The notes below the pieces were generated by a model, which worked only from the letters and a program-made list of their open reading frames with translations, had not been told where the DNA came from and ran no database searches. From an uncultured Sutterella sp. (lineage in GTDB: Bacteria; Pseudomonadota; Gammaproteobacteria; Burkholderiales; Burkholderiaceae_F), in NCBI GenBank assembly GCA_900542195.1, contig UQNA01000036.1, positions 1-27,904 of the forward strand: DNA of 27,904 bases. The letters are read 5' to 3'. Position numbers and translations under genes: made by a program. Below are positions 1 to 8,847 of this stretch, in pieces. Positions within the stretch are counted from its first letter, which is position 1. The number at the start of each line of letters is the position of its first letter.

Positions 1-60
1 CATCGGGCAGGTTCGGGATTTGCACCCTATAGAGAGACGCCCTGCTGGGCGCACAGGTAA
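1..60 (+). other. Window-edge segment, unidentified (possible 3' end of a plus-strand gene or RNA)
   Basis: One plus-strand frame stays open from the window edge to a TAA at 58-60, directly before the hairpin at 62-88, so this could be the last 19 codons of a gene entering from the left. The peptide is not one I recognise. The stretch also contains a short GCCC-TGCT-GGGC hairpin near position 40-51, so the end of an RNA gene is equally possible. Too little is visible to choose. Confidence 0.2.
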
Positions 61-61
61 A

Positions 62-95
62 ACAATCCCGCTCTAGGAGCGGGATTGTGGTTTTT
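62..95. terminator. Strong, probably bidirectional intrinsic terminator
   Basis: A 12-bp perfect stem (62-73 pairing with 77-88) with a 3-nt TAG loop. Read on the minus strand it lies 17 nt beyond the yidC stop and is followed by GTTTTA. Read on the plus strand it is followed by GGTTTTTATTTA. It can therefore close both the yidC operon and whatever enters from the left edge. Confidence 0.85.
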
Positions 96-104
96 ATTTA
101 TTGG

Positions 105-1808
105 TTAGTTTGATTGTCTCTTTAGCCTGTCTCTTTCAATCTGCTTATTAACAGCATATTGCTGAACGATAGAGAGAATGTTGTTGACGAGCCAGTAGAG
201 AACCAAACCAGAAGCAAAGAAGATGAACATTGCACCGAAGATGAACGGCATGAAGGCCATCATTTTTGCTTGCATTGGATCCGGGGGAGTCGGGTTCAGT
301 TTGAACTGAATAACCATGGAGATGATCATCAGGACGGGAAGAATGAACCATGGGTCCGGAGCAGCTAAGTCAGTTACCCAGAGAATCCAAGGGGCATCTC
401 TTAACTCAACGGAAGCCAAAAGTACCCAGTACAAGGCCAAGAAAACCGGCAATTGAAGAAGGATAGGAAGACATCCGCCGACCGGATTGATCTTCTCGGT
501 CTTATACATTTCCATCATCGCCATGTTAAGGCGCTGTTTGTCGTCTCCATATTTTTCTTTCAAAGCTTTCATTCTCGGAGCAAGATCTTTCATCTTGGCC
601 ATAGAACGGTAGCCTGCCAAAGAAAGCGGGTACAGGATTGCTTTAACAATACATGTCAAGAGTACGATAGCCCAACCCCAGTTTCCAACGATGGAGTGAA
701 GGAAGGAAAGAAGCCAGTAGATCGGCTTAGCCAAGAATGTGAGCCATCCATAGTCGACAACCAAGGAAAGTCCCGGAGCAATTTGTTCCAAACGTTCCTG
801 ATCCTGAGGACCGGAATAAAGAACAGCTTCAGCTGTTGCGCTTGCTCCCGGAGCGATTGCGTTCATTTCAGCAATAGAGCCGATAGAGTAGAGGTTATCA
901 GCCAACTTACGGGTGTAGTTTTCTCTGTTTACACCTTGAGTCGGAACCCAAGCGGAAACGAAGTAGTGCTGAATAATTCCGATCCAGCCATTGTCAGCAT
1001 TGACTTGGTAATCTCTGTCTCCGTCAGCAATGTCACCGAATGAAACTTTCTGGAATTTTTCTTTTTCCGTGTAAACAGCTGTGCCGGTGTAAGCATTGAC
1101 CATGGTGCTTTCACCTTCAGGTTTATCACCGTCTCTAGTCAACTGGTAATAAACAGAAGGTTTGATTTCATGACCGGTATTATTGAATACTTGATGAGAA
1201 ACCTTGATGCCATAGTGGTTGCGCTCGAAAGTATAGGTCTTAACAACTTTTACTCCGCCTGCTTCACCTTCGAATTTAACTTCAAGAGTGTTCTTACCAT
1301 CTTCCAACTTCAGAGGACCGGGAACTAATTTGAACTCAGTCTTGTGAGTAGGGAAGGCACCGCCAATCAACCCTGTCTGGGCAACATAAATCTTTTTGCC
1401 TTTATCAGTGAAGAGCTCGACATCTTTAGCCGGTTCAGGCTTATTGCCAAGAATCATTCCGACCAAGCCGACATCAGTCCAAGGTACCTGCTGCTTTTCT
1501 TTTAAGAGTTGAGAACCAGCAATAACGGCCCCGTTAGGATCGATAGACAACTTCACTAAATCTGTCTCGACGGTAATCAGATCAGCTTTCTTAACAGCCG
1601 GGGCAGCTTCCTGAGGGACAACGCCGGAACCGGTAGCAGTCGGCGGAGTTACAGAAGCATTTGAGGCAGTATTAGCTGGAGCAGTCTGTTCAGTGTCCGC
1701 TCCAATTAATGATGGATGTCCGTTATAGACCTGCCAGCGGTCATAAAGCATGAACGCGGACAAGCCGAATAAAATCCATAAGAGGGCTCTTTGAATGTCA
1801 CTTCCCAT
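105..1808 (-). CDS. yidC: Membrane protein insertase YidC
   Basis: Inserts and folds inner-membrane proteins, alone or with SecYEG. The 567-residue product begins MGSDIQRALLWILFGLSAF, the typical Gram-negative YidC N-terminal membrane anchor. A Pro/Thr/Ala-rich linker (about residues 35-75) and a large periplasmic beta-sandwich domain (about 75-340) follow. The conserved C-terminal five-helix core begins near residue 360 and includes the groove arginine in SLAGYRSMAKMK and the NPVGGCLPILLQLPVFLALY segment. Length and architecture are normal for the proteobacterial family. Its start lies inside the end of yidD (11-nt overlap), so it is probably translationally coupled in the rpmH-rnpA-yidD-yidC order. 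No mnmE follows; a terminator comes directly after. Confidence 0.98.
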   Translation of the reverse strand: MGSDIQRALLWILFGLSAFMLYDRWQVYNGHPSLIGADTEQTAPANTASNASVTPPTATGSGVVPQEAAPAVKKADLITVETDLVKLSIDPNGAVIAGSQLLKEKQQVPWTDVGLVGMILGNKPEPAKDVELFTDKGKKIYVAQTGLIGGAFPTHKTEFKLVPGPLKLEDGKNTLEVKFEGEAGGVKVVKTYTFERNHYGIKVSHQVFNNTGHEIKPSVYYQLTRDGDKPEGESTMVNAYTGTAVYTEKEKFQKVSFGDIADGDRDYQVNADNGWIGIIQHYFVSAWVPTQGVNRENYTRKLADNLYSIGSIAEMNAIAPGASATAEAVLYSGPQDQERLEQIAPGLSLVVDYGWLTFLAKPIYWLLSFLHSIVGNWGWAIVLLTCIVKAILYPLSLAGYRSMAKMKDLAPRMKALKEKYGDDKQRLNMAMMEMYKTEKINPVGGCLPILLQLPVFLALYWVLLASVELRDAPWILWVTDLAAPDPWFILPVLMIISMVIQFKLNPTPPDPMQAKMMAFMPFIFGAMFIFFASGLVLYWLVNNILSIVQQYAVNKQIERDRLKRQSN

Positions 1809-2109
1809 GATTGGATTGCTCTATAGTTGATTGCAAGAACGAGGGATTATTTTTGCCGGATGTGCAATCGTTACACCAGCAATTCCATTTAAATTTTTCG
1901 GGCACTTCATCAATGCCGCCCTTAGTAAAAGGACTGCACCGAAGCAAACGGCAGACCGTCAGATAAGTACCTTTGATTGCTCCATATTTTTCCAGAGCTG
2001 TCAGTGAGTATTGAGAACAGGTAGGCAGAAACTTACAGTTGTGCCCAACCCAGGGTGAGAAAAGGAACCTGTAGGACTTCACTGCGGCAATCAGGATGGT
2101 CTTAAGCAT
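1798..2109 (-). CDS. yidD: Membrane protein insertion efficiency factor YidD
   Basis: Small membrane-associated protein that assists YidC-dependent insertion. The start chosen is the ATG at 2107-2109, which overlaps the rnpA stop as TAATG and begins MLKTILIAAVKSYRFLFSPW, the usual YidD start. That gives 103 residues; a longer in-frame reading inside rnpA is unlikely. The family motifs CKFLPTCSQYSLTALEKYG and RLLRCSPF are intact, including the conserved cysteines. The C-terminal tail is somewhat extended, with a few extra cysteines (WNCWCNDC), and reads into the start of yidC. Confidence 0.96.
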   Translation of the reverse strand: MLKTILIAAVKSYRFLFSPWVGHNCKFLPTCSQYSLTALEKYGAIKGTYLTVCRLLRCSPFTKGGIDEVPEKFKWNCWCNDCTSGKNNPSFLQSTIEQSNHGK

Positions 2110-2549
2110 TACGACCCGCCTTTGCAACACTGAGTCACTTTGTCGTACAGGTTCTTCATTAAAAGATCTGCATCAGCACGAATTTCTTGTTTAAGAGACT
2201 TCAAAGATTGAGCCGGAAAAACGTATTTTTTCTTCAATCTCAAGTTGATGTCCAAGCCGACTTTTTTCTCTTCAGCCAACGCCTCAAAAGCAGCTGAATT
2301 ACTTCTGGCCGACTCTCTCAACAGTCTCTTAACAAGATTCCTATCTACTGAGCGAACAGCAAATTTTTTTCCTACAGTAAAGCCGTACCTAACCCGAGTA
2401 TGCTCGGATTTAAATAGGGCTTTCGCCTCAAACCACTCAGAGTAGCACTTTGTGGCTTCAGGAAATCTAGCCTGTAGAATCCTTAAAAATTCTGAGGAAC
2501 TTTTTATCCTTTTCTCAGGCCCTAGCGACGAATCTTTCAGCTTCGTCAT
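2109..2549 (-). CDS. rnpA: Ribonuclease P protein component
   Basis: Protein subunit of RNase P, which with the RNA subunit matures tRNA 5' ends. The diagnostic basic motif FAVRSVDRNLVKRLLRESAR (consensus RNxxKRxxRE) is present in the second half, after the FTVGKKF strand. I chose the ATG at 2547-2549 (146 residues). A TTG at 2556-2558, three bases after the rpmH stop, would add three residues; neither start has a well-spaced Shine-Dalgarno, consistent with coupling to rpmH. At about 146 residues it is longer than the roughly 115-120 of many homologues, because of an N-terminal extension and a Lys-rich tail. Confidence 0.95.
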   Translation of the reverse strand: MTKLKDSSLGPEKRIKSSSEFLRILQARFPEATKCYSEWFEAKALFKSEHTRVRYGFTVGKKFAVRSVDRNLVKRLLRESARSNSAAFEALAEEKKVGLDINLRLKKKYVFPAQSLKSLKQEIRADADLLMKNLYDKVTQCCKGGS

Positions 2550-2560
2550 CTCCAGCAAAA

Positions 2561-2701
2561 TTAGAGAGCTAAAACGTGACGTCCTTTACGACGGCGTGCA
2601 GCTAAAACCTTGCGGCCGTGACGTGTTCTGCTGCGAACCAAGAAGCCGTGTGTACGAGCACGTTTAACTTTAGAAGGTTGGTATGTACGTTTTGTTGCCA
2701 T
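2561..2701 (-). CDS. rpmH: 50S ribosomal protein L34
   Basis: Structural protein of the large ribosomal subunit. The start is the ATG at 2699-2701, giving 46 residues that begin MATKRTYQPSKVKRARTHGF, with the very basic RSRTRHGRKVLAARRRKGR segment typical of L34. A longer in-frame reading to 2752 adds 17 non-homologous residues and is rejected. It is the first gene of the minus-strand operon. An exact DnaA box lies 57 nt upstream, so DnaA could influence its transcription. Confidence 0.98.
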   Translation of the reverse strand: MATKRTYQPSKVKRARTHGFLVRSRTRHGRKVLAARRRKGRHVLAL

Positions 2702-3181
2702 CTCAAAATCCTTTAAATGAGTTTGCTTAGTTGCGTTAAACTCAAAAATCAATTACCTGTGCATAAGAGACAGGTGTCGTAAAATAAAAGTTCAGTATTA
2801 TAAGCTCCAATTGGGTAGTCGGTGTCAAATTTCTCGTTAAAAGAAATTGTTACAACAAAATACTATTGAATTTAAAATCAAAATATCTAAATTCCCCCTC
2901 TAATAATTACACTCCTAAAATTAGCTTAGGGCACCGGGTAAAAACATACGGCCAGCCTAGCAAACCCAAGCATTCTGTATTCCACGTTTAATACGATTTT
3001 TTCTCAGCGAGACTCTGGGCAGATTCCTGTTTAGCCACCGCAATAAATTTTTCTGACAATCCGCGAGGTCTACCTCTTTAAGTACAAGAAGAAGCGTTCA
3101 AATAAAGGTAAAATGTCGGATTGTCCGGGATTGTCTTTATTCTGATCCGGATTATTTATTTTCTTTTATAACCCTTTGTAA
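2702..3181. other. rpmH-dnaA divergent intergenic region, the usual oriC position but nearly box-free
   Basis: This 480-bp AT-rich spacer is where many proteobacteria carry oriC. I find only one exact DnaA box (2758-2766). A tandem repeat of GGATTGTC (3118-3125 and 3128-3135) lies about 50 bp before dnaA, and TATAAC at 3167-3172 could be a -10 for dnaA. On the minus strand TTGACA (2823-2828) and TATAAT (2797-2802) are both perfect but separated by 20 nt, too far for a normal sigma70 promoter. No tRNA or small gene is apparent. Confidence 0.6.
2758..2766 (-). promoter_or_regulatory. DnaA box TGTGCATAA
   Basis: Exact match to the reverse complement of the consensus TTATNCACA. It is isolated and close to the rpmH start, so a regulatory role is more likely than a full origin. 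Confidence 0.6.
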
Positions 3182-4561
3182 ATGAAGAATATTTGGGAAA
3201 AAGTTTTAACAGAGCTTCGGGGAAATGTCTCATCTGACATTTATGCGACCTGGTTTAAGAAGATTGCTTATCACCAGTCCCCTGAAGAAGCGGAAGGTAA
3301 GCTCACTCTGACTGTACCCTCTCAGCCTCATCTTCAATATTTGAGAAAAAACTGGGCAGACCGTCTTCAGTCTCTTGCTTCTCAAGTTGCAGGTCAACCT
3401 ATAACCATAAAATTTTTGGTTGCCCAAACTGTCGATCCGATAATTCCGACAGAAATCGAACTTCCTTTGTTCGATCCACCGAGTGAGGAGGTTAAGCCTG
3501 AAATTTCGATCGACCAGCTGGCAGAACAGTGCGGACTTCACCGCGGACTAACCTTTGAGACATTCGTTACAGGTAAAGCTAACGAAGTTGCCAGAAGCAG
3601 TGCTGAGATTGTGAGCTCCCAGCCGGGTACTCAATTCAATCCATTTTTCATTTACGGCGGGGTCGGCTTAGGCAAAACCCATCTGATGCATGCAATCGGA
3701 CGCAGGATTTTAGAAAACAATCCTAAGGCAAAGATTCGCTGTGTTTCTGCTGACGTATTCGTCAGGGAAGTTGTTGATCTTTCCAGCGGAGGCACTTTTT
3801 CCGATGCCAAGATTAAGAAGTTCGATGAAACCTACAGAACTTTAGACGTTCTGCTGATGGACGATGTGCAGCTGTTAGCCAAGAAAGGCGGTACCCAGAA
3901 TCACTTATTCGGTATTTTCGAAAGTCTTCTGCCAAACAATAAGCAGATCATCATGACTTGCGATACTTATGCACGTCAGCTTTCCGACTTTGACGACCGA
4001 CTGATTTCAAGACTGACAAAAGGCTTATCCGTCGGTATTGAACCGGCTGAGTTTGAACTGAGAGCGGCCATCTTATTTGAAAAGGCAAAGCAGCAAGGAC
4101 TAGAACTTCCCGAAGATGTGGCTTATTACATTGCCAGACGCATGAACACCAACATTCGAGAACTCGAAGGCGCGCTTAATACCGTGATCATGAATGCAAA
4201 GGTTTACAACGCTCCAATCACTGTTGAGCTTGCTACACGTGCACTTCGCGGTATGACATCTACCGGTCCGATCTCGCTGGAAAACATTCAAAAAGAAACT
4301 GCTCAGCATTTCAACATCAAGATTGCTGATATGTACTCCTCTTCCAGAAAAGCGAGCATTGTCAAACCAAGAATGATTGCTATGTATCTAGCAAAGGAAT
4401 TGACACAGAAATCTCTTATGGATATCGGCAGCTCCTTCGGAGGCAGAGATCACACTACGGTATTAAATGCAGTGAGGAAGATATCTAAAGAAAGGGCTGC
4501 AGATCCGGAGCTTAACCATACTCTCCATCTCATTGAGCAATCATTGAAGAACTGGGCGTAA
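3182..4561 (+). CDS. dnaA: Chromosomal replication initiator protein DnaA
   Basis: AAA+ ATPase that binds DnaA boxes and melts the origin. The 459-residue protein has domain I at residues 1-80 (MKNIWEKVLTELRGNVS), a short domain II linker, the ATPase domain with Walker A GGVGLGKTHLMHAIG near 158-172, a Walker B/sensor region LLMDDVQLLAKK, and domain IV with the DnaA signature SSFGGRDHTTVLNAVRKI near 416-433 for duplex box binding. The linker is short compared with many gammaproteobacterial DnaAs. No Shine-Dalgarno is visible before the ATG (upstream CCCTTTGTAA), suggesting weak or leaderless initiation. dnaN follows after 25 nt. Confidence 0.98.
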   Translation: MKNIWEKVLTELRGNVSSDIYATWFKKIAYHQSPEEAEGKLTLTVPSQPHLQYLRKNWADRLQSLASQVAGQPITIKFLVAQTVDPIIPTEIELPLFDPPSEEVKPEISIDQLAEQCGLHRGLTFETFVTGKANEVARSSAEIVSSQPGTQFNPFFIYGGVGLGKTHLMHAIGRRILENNPKAKIRCVSADVFVREVVDLSSGGTFSDAKIKKFDETYRTLDVLLMDDVQLLAKKGGTQNHLFGIFESLLPNNKQIIMTCDTYARQLSDFDDRLISRLTKGLSVGIEPAEFELRAAILFEKAKQQGLELPEDVAYYIARRMNTNIRELEGALNTVIMNAKVYNAPITVELATRALRGMTSTGPISLENIQKETAQHFNIKIADMYSSSRKASIVKPRMIAMYLAKELTQKSLMDIGSSFGGRDHTTVLNAVRKISKERAADPELNHTLHLIEQSLKNWA

Positions 4562-4586
4562 AAAATACTATTAAAGGAAATTAGAA

Positions 4587-5705
4587 ATGGCAGACACTTT
4601 GATTATCAAGGGTTTTAAAGCTGAGGTAGCCAAACCTATCATGGCCGTCAGCGGAGCAGTAGAGAAGAAAAATACCATTCCAATCCTGGCAAATATTTTG
4701 ATTCGCAAAACAGGACAGAAGGTCACCTTCACCGGTTCCGATGAACAGATTGAAGTAACGTCGGATGCAGCCATCGGAGTGGGCGACGAGGATTTTGCAA
4801 CTACCGTTTCTGCTGCAAAGCTCTGCGGCATTCTCTCTACTATCGCCGATGACGCAGAAGTCTCCATCTTCTACTCTGATAATCATGTCATTATCAAATC
4901 CGGAAGAACCAAGTTCGATCTGCAGACTATCGATGCCGAGCAGTATCCAATTATGAAAGAGCAGATGGAATTCCAATATTCCTTCGCTATGCCATGCATG
5001 AAGTTTAAAAACATGCTGGCAATGGTTCAGTTTGCCGCAGCCGTCAACAACGTCCGTTATTTCTTAAACGGCGTCTATGTTTCTGCTGAAAACAATATCG
5101 TGCGAACCGTTGGTACTGACGGCCACAGACTCTCCTTATTCCAAAACGAATTGGATGAGCCGTTTGCAGGAAAATGCGAAGCTATTCTTCCTAAGAAAAC
5201 AGCAAGAGAGCTTCTCCGTTTGATTCCTGATACAGAAGAAATGCTCAAAATCAGCATTTCCGAAAAACAGATTAAAGTTCATTTTGCCAATATTGATATT
5301 CTTTCCAAGCTGATTGAAGGCAAATATCCGGATTACGAACGTGTTATCCCGACTAAGAACGATAAAGAATTCTTGGTTGACAGAGAACAGTTGATTAAGA
5401 CATTGCAAAGAGTGGCAATTCTTTCTATGGACAAGGTTAGAAATGTCCGCTGGACTCTTTCCGAAGATCGTCTGGTTCTTGCCACTACCAATGCCGATAT
5501 GGAAGAAGCTATTGACGAAATTGAAATCGACTACAAAGGCGAACCAATGGAAATTATCTTCAATATTTCCTATCTCCTTGATATGTTGGCAGTAGTCAAG
5601 ACAGAAAAGATCCGATTCTCTTTAAGCGGACCACTCAGCTCAGGGTTGGTTCGTGTTCCTGACAGCGAAAACTTCAAGTTTGTCGTCATGCCGGTCAGGA
5701 TCTAA
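4587..5705 (+). CDS. dnaN: DNA polymerase III beta subunit (sliding clamp)
   Basis: Forms the ring-shaped dimer that tethers the replicative polymerase to DNA and serves as the hub for repair factors and Hda. The 372-residue length matches the three-subdomain family. Diagnostic segments include the first-domain VSGAVEKKNTIPILANIL, the middle-domain NNVRYFLNGVYV and GTDGHRLSLF, and the C-terminal motif FKFVVMPVRI, close to the E. coli ending. AAAGGA lies about 10 nt before the ATG. It sits between dnaA and gyrB as in most proteobacteria and is probably co-transcribed with dnaA. recF, often present between dnaN and gyrB, is absent here. Confidence 0.98.
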   Translation: MADTLIIKGFKAEVAKPIMAVSGAVEKKNTIPILANILIRKTGQKVTFTGSDEQIEVTSDAAIGVGDEDFATTVSAAKLCGILSTIADDAEVSIFYSDNHVIIKSGRTKFDLQTIDAEQYPIMKEQMEFQYSFAMPCMKFKNMLAMVQFAAAVNNVRYFLNGVYVSAENNIVRTVGTDGHRLSLFQNELDEPFAGKCEAILPKKTARELLRLIPDTEEMLKISISEKQIKVHFANIDILSKLIEGKYPDYERVIPTKNDKEFLVDREQLIKTLQRVAILSMDKVRNVRWTLSEDRLVLATTNADMEEAIDEIEIDYKGEPMEIIFNISYLLDMLAVVKTEKIRFSLSGPLSSGLVRVPDSENFKFVVMPVRI

Positions 5706-5743
5706 TGCAGTACAAATAAATTCAGTAAGTAGGTAAAGTAGTA

Positions 5744-8359
5744 ATGAGCGACGTAGAACAAACAAACTCAGCTGAGGCCTATGGAAGTGATTCCATTCAG
5801 GTTTTAGAGGGCTTAGAAGCGGTCAGAAAGAGACCGGGTATGTACATTGGAGATACTTCCGACGGTACCGGTCTGCACCACTTAGTCTTCGAGGTTGTGG
5901 ACAACTCCATTGACGAGGCCTTGGCAGGTTTTGCTGATTCCGTCAACGTGACAATCAATTCTGACAATTCTATTTCTGTCGTAGACAACGGACGCGGCAT
6001 TCCTACGGATGTAAAACTCGACGACAAGCATGAACCGAAGAGAAGTGCTGCGGAAATTGCTTTGACCGAGCTACATGCCGGCGGTAAGTTCAACCAAAAC
6101 AGCTACAAAGTCTCCGGTGGTCTTCACGGCGTCGGCGTCTCCTGCGTAAACGCATTGTCCACCTGGCTTCGCCTAATTGTCCGCAGAGAAGGGAAAGAAC
6201 GTTATTTGGACTTTAAGAGAGGCGTTCTTCAAGACCGCTTGATTGAAAAAGTTCAAACTGCTAACGGAGAAGTTGAAGTTTCTCCGATGCACACTTCCGG
6301 AGAAACCGAAAGAAGAGGAACGGAAGTCTGCTTCTTACCGGACGCTGAGATTTTCGGGAAAGTTGAATTCTCTTACGAAACACTTTCTACCCGTCTGAGA
6401 GAGCTTTCTTTCTTAAATAACGGCGTGAAGATTCATCTTGCTGATATGAGAACAGGAAAAGATGAAATTTTCCAATATGCCGGCGGTGTTCAAGGCTTTG
6501 TTGAATTTATCAACCAAGGCAAGACCAAGATTCATGACAACATCTTCTACATCAACAAGTCCATCGAGATCAATCCGGGTGAAGTGATTAATGTAGAAGT
6601 CTCCATGCAGTGGACAGACAGCTATTCTGAGAATTTCTTGGCTTACACCAACAACATTCCTCAGAAAGACGGCGGCACTCACGTTAATGGTTTAAGAAGC
6701 GCGATGACAAGCGTTTTGAAGAACTACATCAACGAGATGAATCCGAACAAGAAAGAGAAAGACAAGATCGAGCTGTCCGGTGAAGACACTCGTGAAGGTC
6801 TGACTTGTGTATTGTCCGTCAAGATGCCTGAGCCGAAGTTCAGCTCTCAGACAAAAGATAAGCTTGTTTCTTCAGAGGCTAGACCAGCGGTTGAACAAAT
6901 CGTCAGAGCTGGTTTAGAAAGCTTCCTTCAAGAAAATCCGAAAGACGCCAAGATTATCTGTCAGAAGATTATTGACGCCGGACGCGCCCGCGATGCTGCA
7001 AGAAAAGCCAGAGAAAACACACGCCGAAAAGGCCTCCTAAATACTGCAGGTCTTCCGGGCAAGTTAGCAGACTGCTCTGAACGAGACCGTGCCCTCTGTG
7101 AAGTGTTCCTGGTGGAGGGAGACTCCGCCGGCGGCTCCGCCAAACAAGGTCGAGACAGAAGATTCCAGGCTATTCTCCCGCTTCGAGGCAAAGTCTTGAA
7201 CGTTGAGAAAGCCCGTTTAGAGAAGCTTCTCAGCAGCGAACAGATTACAACGCTAATTACTGCTTTAGGAACCGGTATCGGAGAAGATTTCAACATCAAC
7301 AACCTTCGCTACAACCGCGTCATTATCATGACCGATGCGGACGTTGACGGTGCACACATCAGAACGCTTCTTTTAACGTTGTTCTACAGACAAGTTCCGC
7401 AACTGATTGAACAGGGACATATTTTCATTGCCCAGCCTCCTCTCTACAAGGTTACATTGCCTCCAAGCAAACTGAGCGGTGTAGAAATTCCTAAGGGAGC
7501 CGACGAGGACGGAAACGGCGAAGATGGTGACAACGGCGTTGTAACTAAGAAAGACAAAGGCAGAGATATAAAGATCTATCTGCAAGATGATGTTCAGCTA
7601 AATACATTCTTGGTCAACCTTGGTATCAAGAACTCCGTTCTCTATGTTTCCGAAGAGGCTAGAGCAGCTAATCAGCCTATCGAAGGCGAAGAACTGAAGA
7701 AACTCTTCTTGGAGTACAGCGAAGCCCAGACCGTCATTAGTCACTTCTCCAGATTTATTGATCCGACTGCTTTGGAAGCCATCGCTGCCGGTGCCTCGGT
7801 TGAGTTTTCCGATGATGAAAAAGTCAATGAATCCGTGCAAGCTTTAAGACAGAGAGTCTTTGATCCGGCTGTCTCGATTTCCGTTCAGAAAGACTCTGAA
7901 GGAACACCTTACATTCTTATTCAGAGAAAGAGCTTCAATAAGATAATTGAAACCAAGATTCTTCCGTCCTTTGTTTCCACAGACGACTTCAGAAAGCTCG
8001 AAGAAGCCGGTAAAGTATTCGGCAATTTGCTGAAGCCAGGTGCCTGCGTTGTCAGTAAAAAAGGCAACAAAGACAATATTCAACCGGTCCAGAACTTCAG
8101 CCAAGCCTTGACTAAAGTCTTAGAAGAAGGGCGTTCTAATTTGAAAGGTATGTCCCGATTCAAAGGGCTAGGTGAAATGAACAAAGAAGAGTTGGCTGAA
8201 ACGACTTTGATGCCGGGCCACAGAAAGCTTCTTAAGGTAGAAATCTCCGATGCAATTCTTGCCGATCAGACATTTACCAAGCTGATGGGAGATGAAGTGG
8301 AACCGAGAAGAAAGTTTATTGAAGACAATGCTCTTCTTGCCGGAAACATTGATACCTAG
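5744..8359 (+). CDS. gyrB: DNA gyrase subunit B
   Basis: ATPase subunit of gyrase, which introduces negative supercoils ahead of replication forks. At 871 residues it is long, as in Gram-negative GyrBs that carry an insertion in the TOPRIM half. Visible elements are the GHKL ATP site EVVDNSIDEALAGF (about residues 47-60), the GGLHGVG lid, the EGDSAGGSAKQGRDR catalytic segment (about 455), the Mg-binding TDADVDGAHIRTLLLT (about 529), and C-terminal GLGEMNKEEL. A low-complexity acidic stretch rich in Asp, Glu and Gly (about 585-606) sits inside the insertion. The start ATG at 5744 has AGG upstream, and an intrinsic terminator follows the stop. Confidence 0.98.
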   Translation: MSDVEQTNSAEAYGSDSIQVLEGLEAVRKRPGMYIGDTSDGTGLHHLVFEVVDNSIDEALAGFADSVNVTINSDNSISVVDNGRGIPTDVKLDDKHEPKRSAAEIALTELHAGGKFNQNSYKVSGGLHGVGVSCVNALSTWLRLIVRREGKERYLDFKRGVLQDRLIEKVQTANGEVEVSPMHTSGETERRGTEVCFLPDAEIFGKVEFSYETLSTRLRELSFLNNGVKIHLADMRTGKDEIFQYAGGVQGFVEFINQGKTKIHDNIFYINKSIEINPGEVINVEVSMQWTDSYSENFLAYTNNIPQKDGGTHVNGLRSAMTSVLKNYINEMNPNKKEKDKIELSGEDTREGLTCVLSVKMPEPKFSSQTKDKLVSSEARPAVEQIVRAGLESFLQENPKDAKIICQKIIDAGRARDAARKARENTRRKGLLNTAGLPGKLADCSERDRALCEVFLVEGDSAGGSAKQGRDRRFQAILPLRGKVLNVEKARLEKLLSSEQITTLITALGTGIGEDFNINNLRYNRVIIMTDADVDGAHIRTLLLTLFYRQVPQLIEQGHIFIAQPPLYKVTLPPSKLSGVEIPKGADEDGNGEDGDNGVVTKKDKGRDIKIYLQDDVQLNTFLVNLGIKNSVLYVSEEARAANQPIEGEELKKLFLEYSEAQTVISHFSRFIDPTALEAIAAGASVEFSDDEKVNESVQALRQRVFDPAVSISVQKDSEGTPYILIQRKSFNKIIETKILPSFVSTDDFRKLEEAGKVFGNLLKPGACVVSKKGNKDNIQPVQNFSQALTKVLEEGRSNLKGMSRFKGLGEMNKEELAETTLMPGHRKLLKVEISDAILADQTFTKLMGDEVEPRRKFIEDNALLAGNIDT

Positions 8360-8379
8360 TCATCTATATTTCCTTTATA

Positions 8380-8406
8380 AGCCCGATGCATGCCGTCGGG
8401 CTTTTT
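8380..8406 (+). terminator. Intrinsic terminator after gyrB
   Basis: Stem AGCCCGA (8380-8386) with TCGGGCT (8396-8402), loop of 9 nt, then a T run to 8406. It closes the dnaA-dnaN-gyrB unit. Confidence 0.88.
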
Positions 8407-8847
8407 ATTTGATAAAGAACCCTCACAAAGAACAGTGTCCTTCCTCTACGGCTCTCTAAAGCCGTCTAACTAGTAACAAAATAGGAAGAAACTAAACGGA
8501 AGGCTTCTTGGCCAGAGGCTAAAAAATAAAACTATAGTGTTACATTATCCTTTGACTATTGTGTCTCATTGTACTTCAACGACAAAGAAATTTTTCCTAG
8601 GCTACAAAATCATAGTAGTGATGAAATAGAGTGACTTTTTTGAAAGTAAATTGAAAACATATTTAAAATTAAATATATAAATCAAATAATTACAATAAAA
8701 CAAATAACAAAACCTTTTGCTTAAAAAGCATTTTCTTATTTTGTAGGTTAAGAAAGTGTTAATAAATGATTATAATTCTCATTATCTTCTGTTTTTCTTT
8801 TTTCTCATTTTTGAGTCACAAACTCGTTGATTTCCAAGGAGAATTTC
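8407..8847. other. AT-rich intergenic region upstream of the first SBP gene
   Basis: About 440 bp, very AT-rich between 8640 and 8720. Apart from the Fur-like box at 8768-8786 and the Shine-Dalgarno AAGGAG directly before the SBP start, I see no gene, tRNA or DnaA box. Confidence 0.6.
8768..8786. promoter_or_regulatory. Fur-like iron box
   Basis: GATTATAATTCTCATTATC matches 15 of 19 positions of the classical Fur consensus GATAATGATAATCATTATC. It lies about 60-80 nt before the SBP start. The same 12-mer, ATAATTCTCATT, occurs in the box before the ABC permease at 13611, which ties the two loci to one regulator. Fur is the simplest reading; the related regulator Zur is possible. Confidence 0.65.

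Noticed and set aside
453..1043. 196-codon plus-strand frame opposite yidC
   Set aside because: It is antisense to a clear YidC coding sequence and shows no protein-like domain pattern.
2797..2828. TTGACA and TATAAT on the minus strand before rpmH
   Set aside because: Both hexamers are perfect but the 20-nt spacer is too long for a standard sigma70 promoter.
8827..8847. Upstream TTG start for the first SBP
   Set aside because: The Shine-Dalgarno AAGGAG would lie inside the gene; the GTG at 8848 gives a normal signal peptide and the same length as the paralogue.
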